This document shows positions 8,553-17,480 of a DNA stretch of 38,935 bases, one piece after another. Source of the stretch: Corynebacterium urealyticum (GTDB lineage: Bacteria; Actinomycetota; Actinomycetes; Mycobacteriales; Mycobacteriaceae); assembly GCA_020741275.1 (NCBI GenBank), contig DYZK01000047.1, positions 1 through 38,935 on the forward strand. The letters are read 5' to 3'. Made by a program: the position numbers and the translations under genes. A model generated the notes under the pieces. That model worked only from the letters and a program-made list of their open reading frames with translations. It ran no database searches and was not told the origin of the DNA. The number at the start of each line of letters is the position of its first letter. Within the stretch, counting starts at the first letter, position 1.

Positions 8553-9098
8553 TTACTTGTCCAGGGCGCAGAGGGTGGCCTCGGAGATATCCTCCACGGA
8601 GCCCTCGGCGTCGATGTTGAGGATGCGGCCCTGGTAGTAGTCGATCAACGGTGCGGTCTCCTCGCGGTAGACCTGCAGGCGGGTGCGGATCGTGGACTCG
8701 TTGTCGTCGTTACGGCCACGGGAGAGCATGCGCTCCACCACGACGTCCTCGGAGACCTGGTAGTTGATCACCGCGTCCAGCTTCAGGTCCTTCTCCTTGA
8801 GCATCTCCTCGAGCAGATCGGCCTGCTCGATGGTGCGCGGGAATCCGTCCAGCACGAAGCCGTTGGCGGCATCGCCCTCCTCGAGGCGGGCGCGAACCAT
8901 GTTCGCGGTGACCTCGGTCGGGACCAGCTTGCCGGCGTCCATGTACTCCTGAGCCTGCTTGCCAAGCTCGGTGCCCTGCGAAATGTTCGCGCGGAACAGG
9001 TCGCCCGTGGAGATGTGCGGGATGTTCAGTGCGTCGGAGAGCAGCTGGGCCTGGGTGCCCTTGCCGGCACCGGGAGGTCCGAGGAGAACTAGTCTCAT
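8553..9098 (-). CDS. adk: Adenylate kinase, short form
   Basis: It interconverts ATP plus AMP with two ADP. The P-loop [10 protein letters not shown] is at residues 7-16, the AMP-binding HISTGDLFR at about 28-36, and DGFPRT at about 84-89. At 181 residues it lacks the zinc-type LID insert (RGRNDDNES replaces it), as expected for actinobacteria. The ATG overlaps the secY stop by ATGA, indicating coupling in secY-adk-map. Confidence 0.97.
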   Translation of the reverse strand: MRLVLLGPPGAGKGTQAQLLSDALNIPHISTGDLFRANISQGTELGKQAQEYMDAGKLVPTEVTANMVRARLEEGDAANGFVLDGFPRTIEQADLLEEMLKEKDLKLDAVINYQVSEDVVVERMLSRGRNDDNESTIRTRLQVYREETAPLIDYYQGRILNIDAEGSVEDISEATLCALDK

Positions 9099-10429
9099 TT
9101 GAGGAATCCTTCGTAGTTAGCTTGCATCATTTGCGATTCGATCTGCTTGACCGTGGTCAGTGCCACGGACACGAGAATCAGAACCGCGGTACCACCGAAC
9201 GGCATGCCGCCGCCGGAGGCCTGGGACGTGTCCACTCCCAAGTTAATGAGGATATTGGGCAACACCGCAATGATACCCAAGTACAGGGAGCCCACGACCA
9301 GAAGGCGGTTCATGACGTAGCCGAGGTACTCGGCGGTCGGGCGACCCGGGCGGATACCCGGGATGAAGCCACCGTACTTCTTCATGTTGTCCGCCTGGTC
9401 GTACGGGTCGTACTGGACGGAGACGTAGAAGAAGGAGAAGAAGATGATCAGCGCGAGGTAGACCAGGATGTACTGCCACGCCGCCGGGTTCTGCAGGACG
9501 GTCATGACGTTGCGGTTCCACCAGTTGTTCGCCGCGTCCTCACCGGCTGCGGCGCCGGACTGGATGATCTGGGTGATCAGGATCGGAACGGTCAGCAGGG
9601 AGGACGCGAAGATCACCGGGATCACGCCGGCCTGGTTGACCTTGAGTGGCAGGTAGGTGGAGGTCTCGCCGTACTGACGGCGGCCGATCATACGCTTGGC
9701 GTACTGCACCGGGATGCGGCGCTGGCCCTGCTCGACGAAGACTACGCCGACGATGAGCAGCAGCAGCCCGAAGACCACAGCACCAAAGACGAAGCCACCG
9801 GAGTTGGTGAGGATGGACACACCCTCCCCCGGCAGGGTGGTTGCGATACCCGCCATGATGAGCAGGGACATGCCGTTGCCCACGCCGCGGTCGGTGATGA
9901 GCTCACCGAGCCACATCACGAGCACCGCGCCGGAGGTCATGATGAGGACCATGACGATCAGACCGAAGATGCCGACCTCATCCTTGAGGACCGGGATGCC
10001 TTGGCCAAGCAGCTGCTCGCGATCCGCCAGGGCGACAATACCCGCGGACTGCAGCAGGGCCAGCGCGACGGTGAGATAACGGGTGTATTCCGTCATCTTC
10101 GCTTGCCCGGTCTGGCCCTCCTTCTTTAACTGCTCGAACTTCGGGATCACCACGGTGAGCAGCTGCACGATAATCGACGCCGTAATGTACGGCATGATGC
10201 CGATCGCGAAGATCGATAGCTGCAGCAGCGCGCCGCCGGAGAAGAGGTTGATCAGCGAGTAGACCGCGGAGGACTCGGTGAGCTCCGAGATCTGCTTGGT
10301 GATGCTTGCGTAGTCCACGCCCGGCGTTGGGATCTGCGAGCCGATGCGGTACAGGATGATTATCGCAAGAGTGAAGAGGATCTTCTTGCGGAGATCAACG
10401 TTTTTGAACGCCCCGGTGATGGCGGACAA
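9095..10429 (-). CDS. secY: Protein translocase subunit SecY
   Basis: SecY is the channel of the general secretion pathway, with about ten membrane helices. The protein shows [11 protein letters not shown] near the N-terminus, the [13 protein letters not shown] helix, the cytoplasmic loop [13 protein letters not shown], and [15 protein letters not shown] in the large C-terminal loop. The TTG at 10429 is chosen as start because AGGAGG lies 5 bases upstream and the product begins (M)[15 protein letters not shown] like other corynebacterial SecY; the open frame up to 10510 has no family similarity. It starts a unit with adk and map, separated from rplO by 371 bases. Confidence 0.96.
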   Translation of the reverse strand: MSAITGAFKNVDLRKKILFTLAIIILYRIGSQIPTPGVDYASITKQISELTESSAVYSLINLFSGGALLQLSIFAIGIMPYITASIIVQLLTVVIPKFEQLKKEGQTGQAKMTEYTRYLTVALALLQSAGIVALADREQLLGQGIPVLKDEVGIFGLIVMVLIMTSGAVLVMWLGELITDRGVGNGMSLLIMAGIATTLPGEGVSILTNSGGFVFGAVVFGLLLLIVGVVFVEQGQRRIPVQYAKRMIGRRQYGETSTYLPLKVNQAGVIPVIFASSLLTVPILITQIIQSGAAAGEDAANNWWNRNVMTVLQNPAAWQYILVYLALIIFFSFFYVSVQYDPYDQADNMKKYGGFIPGIRPGRPTAEYLGYVMNRLLVVGSLYLGIIAVLPNILINLGVDTSQASGGGMPFGGTAVLILVSVALTTVKQIESQMMQANYEGFLK

Positions 10430-10594
10430 ACTGGCCTCCTGTGTTGGTGGGCCCGCACTGTGGTGGCCGTGCGAGGTATCGCGGGGCCAATGCCGCAGGG
10501 CGTGCGCCATGGAATTGAAGTCTCTAGTAGCAAAGTAGCAGCCGGTTCGGACACGGTTTCCTTTGCCGCGCTGCCGGTTGCTTAGTATGCCACC

Positions 10595-10626
10595 CCTAGG
10601 CGGCCACTGAATGAGGAGCGCCTAGG
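10595..10626. repeat. Perfect inverted repeat upstream of secY
   Basis: CCTAGGCG (10595-10602) and CGCCTAGG (10619-10626) are exact reverse complements with 16 bases between. Each arm also contains the palindrome CCTAGG. It may be an operator or an RNA hairpin in the secY upstream region. Confidence 0.4.
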
Positions 10627-10709
10627 CAGATAACCAAACCAGAGTAACAGTTTGGCGGGCGGTTTAGAAAGTCTTTGGGCCTGCTAAGGACACGGATCAC
10701 TGAAAGCAG

Positions 10710-10747
10710 AAGACCCCGCCGGTGCGAGATGCACATAGCGGGGTCTT
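10710..10747 (-). terminator. Terminator-like hairpin after rplO
   Basis: A perfect 10-base stem, AAGACCCCGC (10710-10719) with GCGGGGTCTT (10738-10747), follows rplO by about 55 bases on the minus strand. The tail TCTGCTTT is only weakly T-rich. It probably ends the rpsH-rplO unit. Confidence 0.55.
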
Positions 10748-10800
10748 GCTATATCGCGACCGGGCGGGGAAAGTCCCTCGCCGAGTTGCAATGTTCAGGC

Positions 10801-11247
10801 TTAAGCCTCCGTGACGGAGCCGCCTGCCTTCTCGATCTTCTCCTTAGCGGAGCCCGAGAACTTCTGTGCGGTGACGTTCAGCTTGACGCTGATCTCGCCG
10901 TTGCCCAGAACCTTGACCGGCTGCTTAGCGCGGACCAGGCCAGCTGCGACGAGGTCGGCAACTGCGACGTCGCCGCCGTTCGGGAAGGCCTTCTCGAGGT
11001 CGGAGACGTTCACGACCTGGAAGATGACCTTGTTGTTGTTCTTGAATCCCTTGAGCTTCGGCAGACGCATCTGCAGTGGCATCTGGCCACCCTCAAAGTA
11101 TGCAGGAACCTTGTTGCGGGCCTTGGTGCCCTTCGTACCACGACCAGCGGTCTTACCCTTGGATGCCTCACCACGACCCACGCGGGTCTTGGCCTTGTTT
11201 GCACCCTTGGCCGGACGGAGGTCGTGGAGCTTGATTGGATCGCTCAT
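10801..11247 (-). CDS. rplO: 50S ribosomal protein L15
   Basis: L15 is a late-assembly 23S rRNA binder. The N-terminal basic block [20 protein letters not shown] and the [12 protein letters not shown] loop are characteristic, followed by [18 protein letters not shown]. The length of 148 residues is usual. It lies two bases after rpmD and is the last gene of this unit; secY has a separate upstream region. Confidence 0.97.
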   Translation of the reverse strand: MSDPIKLHDLRPAKGANKAKTRVGRGEASKGKTAGRGTKGTKARNKVPAYFEGGQMPLQMRLPKLKGFKNNNKVIFQVVNVSDLEKAFPNGGDVAVADLVAAGLVRAKQPVKVLGNGEISVKLNVTAQKFSGSAKEKIEKAGGSVTEA

Positions 11248-11249
11248 TT

Positions 11250-11435
11250 TTACTCCCCTGCCACTTCTTCGACCTCGACCAGGTGGCGAACGGTGTGGAC
11301 CATGCCGCGGGTGACAGAGTTGTCCTCGCGGATGACCTCCTGACCGATACGCTTCAGGCCGAGGGAACGCAGCGTGTCACGCTGGTTCTGCTTCTTACCA
11401 ACAGTGCCCTTGATCTGACGGATCTTCAGTGCCAT
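11250..11435 (-). CDS. rpmD: 50S ribosomal protein L30
   Basis: This 61-residue protein has the L30 pattern [19 protein letters not shown] followed by [15 protein letters not shown] and VRHLVEV. It sits between rpsE and rplO, its normal place in the spc operon, with spacers of only 2-3 bases. Confidence 0.96.
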   Translation of the reverse strand: MALKIRQIKGTVGKKQNQRDTLRSLGLKRIGQEVIREDNSVTRGMVHTVRHLVEVEEVAGE

Positions 11436-11438
11436 GGG

Positions 11439-12077
11439 TTATGCCCCCTGTCCTGCAACACGGGCGCGCAGCATGGCTGCCGGAGCAACCTCTTCGAGGC
11501 TCTTGCCACGACGTGCGGCGACCTCTTCTGGGCGCACGAGCTCCTTCAGGCCGGCCACCGTTGCGTGAACAACGTTGATGGCGTTCGGCGAGCCGAGCGA
11601 CTTGCAGAGAATGTCCTGGATGCCAGCGCACTCCAGCACCGGGCGGGCTGCGCCACCGGCGATAACACCGGTACCTGGAGCAGCCGGACGCAGCATGACG
11701 ACGCCTGCAGCGGCCTCGCCCTGCACCGGGTGGGTGATGGTGCCGTTGATCATCGGGACGCGGAAGAAGTTCTTGCGAGCTTCCTCGGCACCCTTCTGGA
11801 TAGCAGCCGGGACTTCCTTGGCCTTGCCGTAGCCGACACCGACCATGCCCTGGCCGTCACCCACGATCACCAGAGCGGTGAAGCTGAAGCGACGACCACC
11901 CTTGACGACCTTGGACACACGGTTGATGGTGACGACGCGCTCGATGTACTGGTTGCGCTCGTCCTGCTGGTTGCGACGATCGTTACGGCCACCGCGCTCG
12001 TTGCGGCCGCCGCGCTCGTTGCGATCGTTGCGGTTGTTATCGGCGGAGCGTCCGCCGTTACGGTCACGTTCCGACAT
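11439..12077 (-). CDS. rpsE: 30S ribosomal protein S5 with repetitive N-terminal extension
   Basis: S5 is near the mRNA entry site and affects decoding accuracy. The core carries [37 protein letters not shown] and the C-terminal [18 protein letters not shown]. The first 40 or so residues are an Arg/Asn/Asp/Gly-rich extension with near-repeats of RNERGG; the encoding DNA at about 11950-12060 is correspondingly repetitive. The ATG at 12077 is favoured over a GTG one codon earlier because AAGGAA is then 6 bases upstream. Confidence 0.96.
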   Translation of the reverse strand: MSERDRNGGRSADNNRNDRNERGGRNERGGRNDRRNQQDERNQYIERVVTINRVSKVVKGGRRFSFTALVIVGDGQGMVGVGYGKAKEVPAAIQKGAEEARKNFFRVPMINGTITHPVQGEAAAGVVMLRPAAPGTGVIAGGAARPVLECAGIQDILCKSLGSPNAINVVHATVAGLKELVRPEEVAARRGKSLEEVAPAAMLRARVAGQGA

Positions 12078-12117
12078 CACGCGTTCCTTCCGTTGGAGTT
12101 CATGGTGTTGGTGGTCA

Positions 12118-12528
12118 TTAGAACTTCAGACCACCTTCGCGGGCGGCGTCTGCCAGAGCGGCGACGCGGCCGTGGTACTGGTAGCCAGCGCGGTCGAAGA
12201 CGACTGCCTCGATGCCAGCTTCCTTCGCACGCTGTGCGATCAGTTCGCCAACCTTGGCGCCACGTGCCTTCTTGTCGCCCTCGACTCCACGGACCTCTGC
12301 TTCGAGGGTGGACGCAGCGCACAGGGTGTGACCAACGGTGTCGTCGATGATCTGTGCGTGCATGTGGCGAGAAGAACGGTGCACGACGAGACGCGGGGTC
12401 TCCGGGGTGCCCTGGATGGTCTTGCGGATGCGGTTGTGACGGCGGGAGCGCGCAACGCGACGGCGAGTGGAAATGTCCTTGCCCAGCGGAAGGCGCTTGC
12501 CAGCCTTGTTGGAATCGTTGTTGCTCAT
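12118..12528 (-). CDS. rplR: 50S ribosomal protein L18
   Basis: L18 binds 5S rRNA. The motifs [38 protein letters not shown] and the end [26 protein letters not shown] are diagnostic. Its start ATG shares a base with the rplF stop (TAATG at 12526-12530), so the pair is translationally coupled. Confidence 0.97.
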   Translation of the reverse strand: MSNNDSNKAGKRLPLGKDISTRRRVARSRRHNRIRKTIQGTPETPRLVVHRSSRHMHAQIIDDTVGHTLCAASTLEAEVRGVEGDKKARGAKVGELIAQRAKEAGIEAVVFDRAGYQYHGRVAALADAAREGGLKF

Positions 12529-13064
12529 TACTTACCCGTCTTTCCGACCTTGCGACGGACCTGCTCGCCCTCGTAGCGGATGCCCTTACCCTTGTATGGG
12601 TCATCCTTACGCAGGCCACGAATGTTGGCGGCGATCTGTCCGACCTTCTGCTTGTCGATGCCAGAGATGGAGAACTTGGTGTTTCCGTCCACGGCGAAGG
12701 TGATACCTTCGTCAGCCTTGATCAGGATTGGGTGGGAGTAGCCCAGGGAGAACTCGAGGTCCTTGCCCTTGAGCTGCACACGGTAACCAACGCCGAAGAT
12801 CTCCATCTTCGTGGTGTACCCCTCGGTCACGCCAACAACCATGTTGTTGACGAGGGAGCGGGAAAGGCCGTGCAGGGAGCGGTTCTTGCGGTGATCGTCC
12901 GGGCGGGAGACGACGATCTCGTCGCCTTCCTGTGCCACTGCGATCGGCGCTGGGATGTCAGAGCTGAGGGTGCCCTTCGGGCCCTTGACCTCAACGTTCT
13001 GACCGTTGATGGTGACGGTGACGCCAGAAGGGACGGACACCGGAGCGAAGCCGATACGAGACAT
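12528..13064 (-). CDS. rplF: 50S ribosomal protein L6
   Basis: L6 lies near the sarcin-ricin loop. The start [20 protein letters not shown], the central [20 protein letters not shown] and the C-terminal [21 protein letters not shown] identify it. The length of 178 residues is usual. It follows rpsH by 18 bases. Confidence 0.97.
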   Translation of the reverse strand: MSRIGFAPVSVPSGVTVTINGQNVEVKGPKGTLSSDIPAPIAVAQEGDEIVVSRPDDHRKNRSLHGLSRSLVNNMVVGVTEGYTTKMEIFGVGYRVQLKGKDLEFSLGYSHPILIKADEGITFAVDGNTKFSISGIDKQKVGQIAANIRGLRKDDPYKGKGIRYEGEQVRRKVGKTGK

Positions 13065-13082
13065 GCTTGGTTCCTCCTTCTA

Positions 13083-13490
13083 TTACCAGACGTAGGCGAG
13101 CACTTCGCCGCCGACGCCCTTGTTCGAGGCCTCACGGTCAGTCAGCAGGCCGTGGGACGTGGAGATGATTGCCACGCCCAGGCCACCGAGAACCTTCGGC
13201 AGATTGGTGGACTTGGTGTACACACGCAGGCCTGGCTTGGAGACGCGGCGGACACCGGCGAGAGCGCGCTCGCGGGTCGGGCCGTACTTGAGGGTGATCT
13301 CAAGCTCCTTGCCTGCCTTGCCATCCTTGCGGTCGTTGACGGCAAAGTCTTCGATGTAACCTTCCTGCTTCAGGATCTCAGCAATGTGAGCCTTGAGCTT
13401 GGAGGAAGGCATCGTGACGCTGTCGTGGAACGCGTTGGAAGCGTTCCGCACGCGGGACAACATGTCCGCGATCGGGTCAGTCATGGTCAT
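13083..13490 (-). CDS. rpsH: 30S ribosomal protein S8
   Basis: S8 is a 16S rRNA binder and the known autoregulator of the spc operon in E. coli. The start [20 protein letters not shown] and the end [26 protein letters not shown] are typical. An alternative ATG two codons later (13484) is possible. Here rpsH opens its own unit: rplE and rpsH are separated by phoX and doxX, and rpsN, normally between them, is not present. A promoter lies at 13748-13776. Confidence 0.97.
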   Translation of the reverse strand: MTMTDPIADMLSRVRNASNAFHDSVTMPSSKLKAHIAEILKQEGYIEDFAVNDRKDGKAGKELEITLKYGPTRERALAGVRRVSKPGLRVYTKSTNLPKVLGGLGVAIISTSHGLLTDREASNKGVGGEVLAYVW

Positions 13491-13672
13491 GGTTTAGGTG
13501 ACCTTTACCTTTCTCGTTGCGGTTCCCGTTCCCACCCTTTTCGCGTGCACCGCGACTCGCTGGCGACTAACGCACTTCCAAGCCCAATAGCTTGGGGCGC
13601 TCGCTACCAAGATGTGTCCGCGGCCGCTATGGGCAGGGGGCCTACAACAAAGTGGATGTTTTCTTACTAGCT

Positions 13673-13749
13673 CTTGTTGACTGTGTGAGCAGATCTGCGC
13701 ACGTCAAGTGTGCTCTGGGCACACTTTTCCCGCAACAAGACTCAACAAG
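13673..13749. repeat. Nested inverted repeats around the rpsH transcription start
   Basis: The inner palindrome AAGTGTGC (13706-13713) with GCACACTT (13719-13726) has a five-base loop and is followed on the plus strand by TTTT. Outer arms CTTGTTGA (13673-13680) and TCAACAAG (13742-13749) are also exact. The outer right arm touches the predicted -10 of the rpsH promoter, so part of this could act at the DNA level and the inner hairpin in the transcript. Confidence 0.4.
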
Positions 13750-13776
13750 CTTAGCAACCTGCGTATTTATTGCCAA
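13748..13776 (-). promoter_or_regulatory. Promoter of the rpsH operon
   Basis: TTGGCA (13776-13771) and TAAGCT (13753-13748) on the minus strand are 17 bases apart. Transcription would start near 13741, leaving a leader of about 250 bases before rpsH. The rest of the 13491-13941 gap holds the hairpins listed and no gene. Confidence 0.55.
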
Positions 13777-13842
13777 GCCGAGGTTGGTGGGCCCGCTAGA
13801 ATCCATTCCGACCGTCATGTTCCACGACTGGAAAACTGACGC

Positions 13843-13877
13843 CAAAGCCGCGGCGCCGGTATACCAGTCGCCGCGGC
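13843..13877 (-). terminator. Terminator after phoX
   Basis: A perfect 9-base GC stem, GCCGCGGCG (13847-13855 on plus) with CGCCGCGGC (13869-13877), is followed on the minus strand by the short tail TTTGG. It lies 65 bases after the phoX stop and before the rpsH promoter. Confidence 0.6.
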
Positions 13878-13941
13878 CATCCCCCTCGGCCTTTTCCGCC
13901 GGACCCCTTTCTGCGGGGCCCGTTTCGCTGGGTCTTTTCCG

Positions 13942-16005
13942 CTAGGCCTCGATACCGACCTTCTTGCCGTCGCGGCGCCAGACCATCGCCACTGCCGGGC
14001 GCGGCACCGAGTTGCCGCCGTCCGGCCAGTGGGAGGCGGGCTTTTCGAAGGTGGCGTCGTCGTCCTCGCCTGGGTGCTGGACGTTCACCATGACGCGCTC
14101 GTCGGTGACAATCGGACCACAGGTCTCCGCAGCCACCGGGACGGTGAGGAAGCAGCGGGTCTCACCGCGGTTTTCGCCCTTCAGCCCGACCGCGTAGAGG
14201 CCGTCGTTGCTGTCCAGGGCGTTGCCGTCGGTGGAGATCCACAGGTTGCCGTGGGAATCGAAGGCCAGGTTATCCGGGCAGGAGATCGGGGAAACCTTGG
14301 ACTTATCGAAGCCGCCGAAGTAGGTCTCGGCCTCCTCCGGGTCGCCACAGACCAGCAGCAGGTTCCAGGTGAACTTCTCCCCCGCGTGCTCGTCCTCGAG
14401 CTCCATGACCAGGCCGTTCTTGTTTTCCCGGATCGGGGCGTACTCCGTCGGGTCCTCCTGGTTCTTCTCGGCGTTCTCGCCGGTGGCACCGCGGTACTTG
14501 TTATTCGTCAGTGCGACGTAGACCAGGCCAGTGTGCGGGTTGGCTTCGAAGTCCTCCGGGCGGTCCATCTTGGTCGCACCCACCTTGTCCGCAGCCATGC
14601 GGGTGTAGACGGCGACCTCCTCCGGGGTGAAGCCCTCGACGTGGGACTTCGCGCCGTCCGCGGTGACGGTCAGCAGCTTCTTCCACTGGCCGGTGCCGTC
14701 GAACTTACCGTCCTCTGGCAGCTCGCCGTCGCCGGTGATCTCCTTGTCTGGGGAGTTGCCCTTCAGGGTGGCGACGTAGAGGGTGCCCTCGTCGAGAATG
14801 GTCATGTTGTGCTTCATGTCCCCCTCCTTGATCTTCTTGGAGGAGACGAACTTGTAGATGTATTCGAAGCGGGCGTCGTCGCCGGAGTAGCAGACGACGG
14901 TGCCGTCATCGGTGACGTAGATGTTGCCGGCCTCGTGCTTGAAGCGGCCCATGGAGGTGTGCTTGACCGGGGTGGAGTACGGGTCGGTGGGGTCGACCTC
15001 CACCATCCAGCCGAAGCGGTGGAACTCGTTGGGTTCCTTGGAGAGGTCGAAGCGGTCGTGGAGGCGCTCCCACTTGCGCTCGGACGCGCCCTCCGGGGGA
15101 TCAAAGCGCTTGATGTCTTCCTTGGCCTTGCCCTCGACCTTGGCCTTGTCGGCGTTGGCCCAGTACTGCTCGAAGTTCTCTTCGCCGGAGAGGAAGGTGC
15201 CCCACGGGGTGATGCCGCCGGAGCAGTTGTTCAGGGTGCCGCGAACCTTCTTGCCGCTCGGGTCGGCCTTGGTCTTGACCAGCTCGTGGCCGGCGGCAAC
15301 GCCTCGCATCTCGAAGATGGTTTCGCCGGTGATGCGGCGGTTCAGCGGGCCGAATTCGCGCTTGAGCTCGCCGGTCTTGCCGACCTTGGAGACTTCGAGG
15401 ATGGTGTGGCCGTGGTTGGCCAGGCCGATGTTGATCTGCTCATCGGTGGGGTTGTCCGCGTCGTAGCGCGGGAACATGTGTGGCTCGGTGGTGTACTCGT
15501 GGGAGCAGACGTACAGCAGGCGGTTCGGGTCCTTCGGGTGCTCCAGTAGGCCCGCGAAGTCGTTGTTGAAGCCGAACTGGCGTTCCGCGGCCTTGGCGGT
15601 CTGCTTGTAGGGGTCGAACTTCGGGGCGTCCGGGAAGATCGGGTCGCCCCAGGCGATCAGGACGCCGGAGGCGTAGCCCTCTGGCACCACGAGCTCGTCC
15701 TTCTCATTAGGCTCCACCGGCTCGAACTGCATGCCCTCCAGCGGGCCGGGGGCCTTGCCACCCTCGGAGGAGCCGGAGGACTGGGCGGTGCTGCCGTCGG
15801 CGCAGGCCGCCAATGCGCTGCCGCCACCGATGGTCAGCGCTGCCAGGCCAGCACCGCGCAGCACGCTGCGGCGGGAAATGTCCCCGAAGTATGGGTTCGA
15901 GGAGGTGTTTCCGCACTCGCCGAAGCAGGCGTTGCCGCACTTGTAGGTGCAGGTGCGGGACGAGCGACGAGATTGGAACAGCAGGTTCATGCCCTTGATT
16001 GCCAC
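13942..16005 (-). CDS. phoX: PhoX-family alkaline phosphatase, predicted Tat lipoprotein
   Basis: PhoX (DUF839) enzymes are secreted Ca/Fe-dependent phosphatases that release phosphate from esters. Family blocks are visible: GDPIFPDAPKFD, FGFNNDFAGLL, LLYVCSHEYTTEPHMFPRYD, GVAAGHELVKTK, NNCSGGITPWGTFLSGEENFEQY, FEANPHTGLVYVALTNN, CPDNLAFDSHGNLWISTDG and PRPAVAMVWRRDGKKVG. A twin-arginine motif SRRSVL is at residues 44-49, then a hydrophobic stretch ending in the lipobox LAAC (Cys68) and a Ser/Gly linker. Before the Tat motif is a 43-residue n-region with Cys19, 23, 27 and 31 in CX3CX3CX3C spacing. The GTG at 16005 is chosen because AAGAAGGA lies 7 bases upstream; the frame reaches 16068 only with a poor TTG. 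The total is 687 residues. It lies downstream of doxX inside the split spc operon, with its own promoter candidate and terminator. Confidence 0.9.
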   Translation of the reverse strand: MAIKGMNLLFQSRRSSRTCTYKCGNACFGECGNTSSNPYFGDISRRSVLRGAGLAALTIGGGSALAACADGSTAQSSGSSEGGKAPGPLEGMQFEPVEPNEKDELVVPEGYASGVLIAWGDPIFPDAPKFDPYKQTAKAAERQFGFNNDFAGLLEHPKDPNRLLYVCSHEYTTEPHMFPRYDADNPTDEQINIGLANHGHTILEVSKVGKTGELKREFGPLNRRITGETIFEMRGVAAGHELVKTKADPSGKKVRGTLNNCSGGITPWGTFLSGEENFEQYWANADKAKVEGKAKEDIKRFDPPEGASERKWERLHDRFDLSKEPNEFHRFGWMVEVDPTDPYSTPVKHTSMGRFKHEAGNIYVTDDGTVVCYSGDDARFEYIYKFVSSKKIKEGDMKHNMTILDEGTLYVATLKGNSPDKEITGDGELPEDGKFDGTGQWKKLLTVTADGAKSHVEGFTPEEVAVYTRMAADKVGATKMDRPEDFEANPHTGLVYVALTNNKYRGATGENAEKNQEDPTEYAPIRENKNGLVMELEDEHAGEKFTWNLLLVCGDPEEAETYFGGFDKSKVSPISCPDNLAFDSHGNLWISTDGNALDSNDGLYAVGLKGENRGETRCFLTVPVAAETCGPIVTDERVMVNVQHPGEDDDATFEKPASHWPDGGNSVPRPAVAMVWRRDGKKVGIEA

Positions 16006-16041
16006 GTAATTGTCCTTCTTCTTGTTGGTCTTGCGAGCAAC

Positions 16042-16068
16042 AAGATAGGCAATGGAGGTGACCGTCAA
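16042..16068 (-). promoter_or_regulatory. Candidate phoX promoter
   Basis: TTGACG (16068-16063) and TATCTT (16047-16042) lie on the minus strand with 15 bases between, shorter than ideal. The hexamers are good but the spacing lowers confidence. No clear Pho box could be recognised by eye. Confidence 0.3.
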
Positions 16069-16138
16069 GGGAGGCCAGAGTGAACCCGGCGTGAATTGTC
16101 TCCGCCCCCTGGCGTGGCGCCTCCCCTACCGGCTTGAT

Positions 16139-16167
16139 CCCCCCCCGGACTTGCCCCCCGGGGGGGG
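16139..16167. repeat. C8...C6G8 homopolymer and inverted-repeat tract
   Basis: Eight C (16139-16146), then after GGACTTG six C (16154-16159) and eight G (16160-16167). The runs can pair with each other and may serve as the doxX terminator, but there is no T tail. Such tracts are prone to replication slippage and sequencing error. Confidence 0.5.
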
Positions 16168-16191
16168 CTCCACGCCCGAACCTAGTCGACT

Positions 16192-16680
16192 TTAGTTTTC
16201 TTCCTTGAGCGCGCGCTTTGCTGCGCGCTTCTCAGCCTTCTTGATCTTCCGCTTCGTGGCGAACTTATTGGCACCGTCGGAGGCATCCATGGCGACGAGC
16301 CCAGCGCCGATCGCCAAGAGGAAGACGTTCGGGGAGAGCTGCAGGCCCTCCTCGGTCGGGCGGATGCCGTCCTCCTGGGTCATGTTCGGGTTGCGGAAGT
16401 ACATCGTGAGCAGTCCGGCGCCGAAGGTGGTCAGGGCAGCGCCCGCGAGCTTGTTGGAGACGAAGGGCGCGAGCAGTGCACCGCCGACCGCGAGCTCTGC
16501 GCCGCCGAGGATATTGGCGAACTGATCGCTGGGCAGCTTCTTCAGAGCCGGGACGCCGGTGGCGGCGAACTGCTGGAGGCCAGCGGACTTGCCCGGCTCG
16601 GCACCGAACTTTTCGATAGCAGAGTTGACGATGTAGGCGCCCGGGACGGAACGCAGGATAGCGCTAGGCAGGAAAGACAT
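16192..16680 (-). CDS. DoxX-like integral membrane protein
   Basis: The protein of 162 residues has about four hydrophobic segments, including LGGAELAVGGALLAPF, LAGAALTTFGAGLLTMYF and NVFLLAIGAGLVAMDA, in the DoxX-like arrangement. A highly basic tail (KRKIKKAEKRAAKRALK) ends it on the cytoplasmic side. DoxX-like proteins are associated with redox or membrane stress functions, but the substrate is unknown. The ATG at 16680 has AAAGGAG six bases upstream, a very good ribosome site, so the longer frame to 16725 is rejected. It has its own promoter (16756-16784) and lies between the rplE terminator and phoX. Confidence 0.72.
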   Translation of the reverse strand: MSFLPSAILRSVPGAYIVNSAIEKFGAEPGKSAGLQQFAATGVPALKKLPSDQFANILGGAELAVGGALLAPFVSNKLAGAALTTFGAGLLTMYFRNPNMTQEDGIRPTEEGLQLSPNVFLLAIGAGLVAMDASDGANKFATKRKIKKAEKRAAKRALKEEN

Positions 16681-16755
16681 GTTTTTCTCCTTTGTTTCTT
16701 CTCCGCACCTCCGGCACGCAAGCACCGGGATGCTAATAAATGCAGAATGATTCCC

Positions 16756-16784
16756 AGCCTAGCGACGAACCACCGCACTGTCGA
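16756..16784 (-). promoter_or_regulatory. Promoter of the doxX-like gene
   Basis: TCGACA (16784-16779) and TAGGCT (16761-16756) on the minus strand are 17 bases apart. The leader would be about 70 bases. It lies downstream of the rplE terminator, so this gene is uncoupled from the ribosomal operon. Confidence 0.45.
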
Positions 16785-16839
16785 TGACGTATCACCTTAT
16801 TTCCCGCCCTGTCGCCCCTCACTCCCTCCCCCGCATAGC

Positions 16840-16869
16840 AAAAGCGCCCCACCGTAACCGGTGGGACGC
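16840..16869 (-). terminator. Rho-independent terminator after rplE
   Basis: A 10-base stem (GCGTCCCACC with GGTGGGGCGC on the minus strand, one G-U pair; plus-strand arms 16844-16853 and 16860-16869) is followed by TTTTGC. It closes the rplN-rplX-rplE unit. Confidence 0.8.
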
Positions 16870-16896
16870 CTTCACAGAGCTACAGAAGACTAGAAA

Positions 16897-17478
16897 CTAG
16901 TCAGCCTGCTGCATCTTGCCGTCCTTGTCCTTGAACGGGAAGCCGAGGCGACGCAGCAGTGCGCGGCCCTCTTCGTCGTTCGTGGCAGTGGTGACGACGG
17001 TGATGTTCATACCGCGCGGACGGTCCATCTTGTCCACGTCGATCTCGTAGAACATGGTCTGCTCGGAGAGGCCGAAGGTGTAGTTGCCGTGGCCGTCGAA
17101 CTGGCGGTCGGAGAGGCCGCGGAAGTCACGAATACGCGGCAGCGCGATCGTGAGCAGGCGGTCAAGGAACTCCCACATGCGGTCGCCACGCAGGGTGACG
17201 CGGGCGCCGATTGGCATGCCCTCACGCAGCTTGAAGTTAGCGATTGCCTTCTTCGCGGTGCGGACCTGCGGCTTCTGGCCGGTGATTGCGGTCAGGTCAG
17301 CGATTGCGCCGTTGATCATCTTGGAGTCACGTGCAGCGTCGCCGACGCCCATGTTGACGACAACCTTGGTCACGCCTGGGATCTGCATGACGTTGTCGAA
17401 GTTGAACTCAGCCTGCAGCTTTTCCCGGATTTCCTCACGGTACTGAGCCTTCAGACGAGGAGTGTAGTTGTCGCTCAT
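16897..17478 (-). CDS. rplE: 50S ribosomal protein L5
   Basis: L5 binds 5S rRNA and contacts P-site tRNA. The protein (193 residues) shows [37 protein letters not shown], and [31 protein letters not shown]. The usual next gene, rpsN, is missing; a terminator follows instead. Confidence 0.97.
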   Translation of the reverse strand: MSDNYTPRLKAQYREEIREKLQAEFNFDNVMQIPGVTKVVVNMGVGDAARDSKMINGAIADLTAITGQKPQVRTAKKAIANFKLREGMPIGARVTLRGDRMWEFLDRLLTIALPRIRDFRGLSDRQFDGHGNYTFGLSEQTMFYEIDVDKMDRPRGMNITVVTTATNDEEGRALLRRLGFPFKDKDGKMQQAD

Positions 17479-17480
17479 CC

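Larger units (their letters stand above)
10430..10800 (-). other. Intergenic region rplO-secY (371 bases)
   Basis: No gene is visible. It holds a terminator-like hairpin near rplO (10710-10747), an 8-base inverted repeat (10595-10626) and the ribosome site of secY. A weak -10 candidate (CATACT, minus strand, preceded by TGG at about 10585-10592) could serve secY, but no good -35 goes with it. Confidence 0.5.

Noticed and set aside
14029..15549. Open plus frame of 506 residues opposite phoX
   Set aside because: Val/Leu/Gly-rich antisense shadow of a clear PhoX protein; no ribosome site or motifs.
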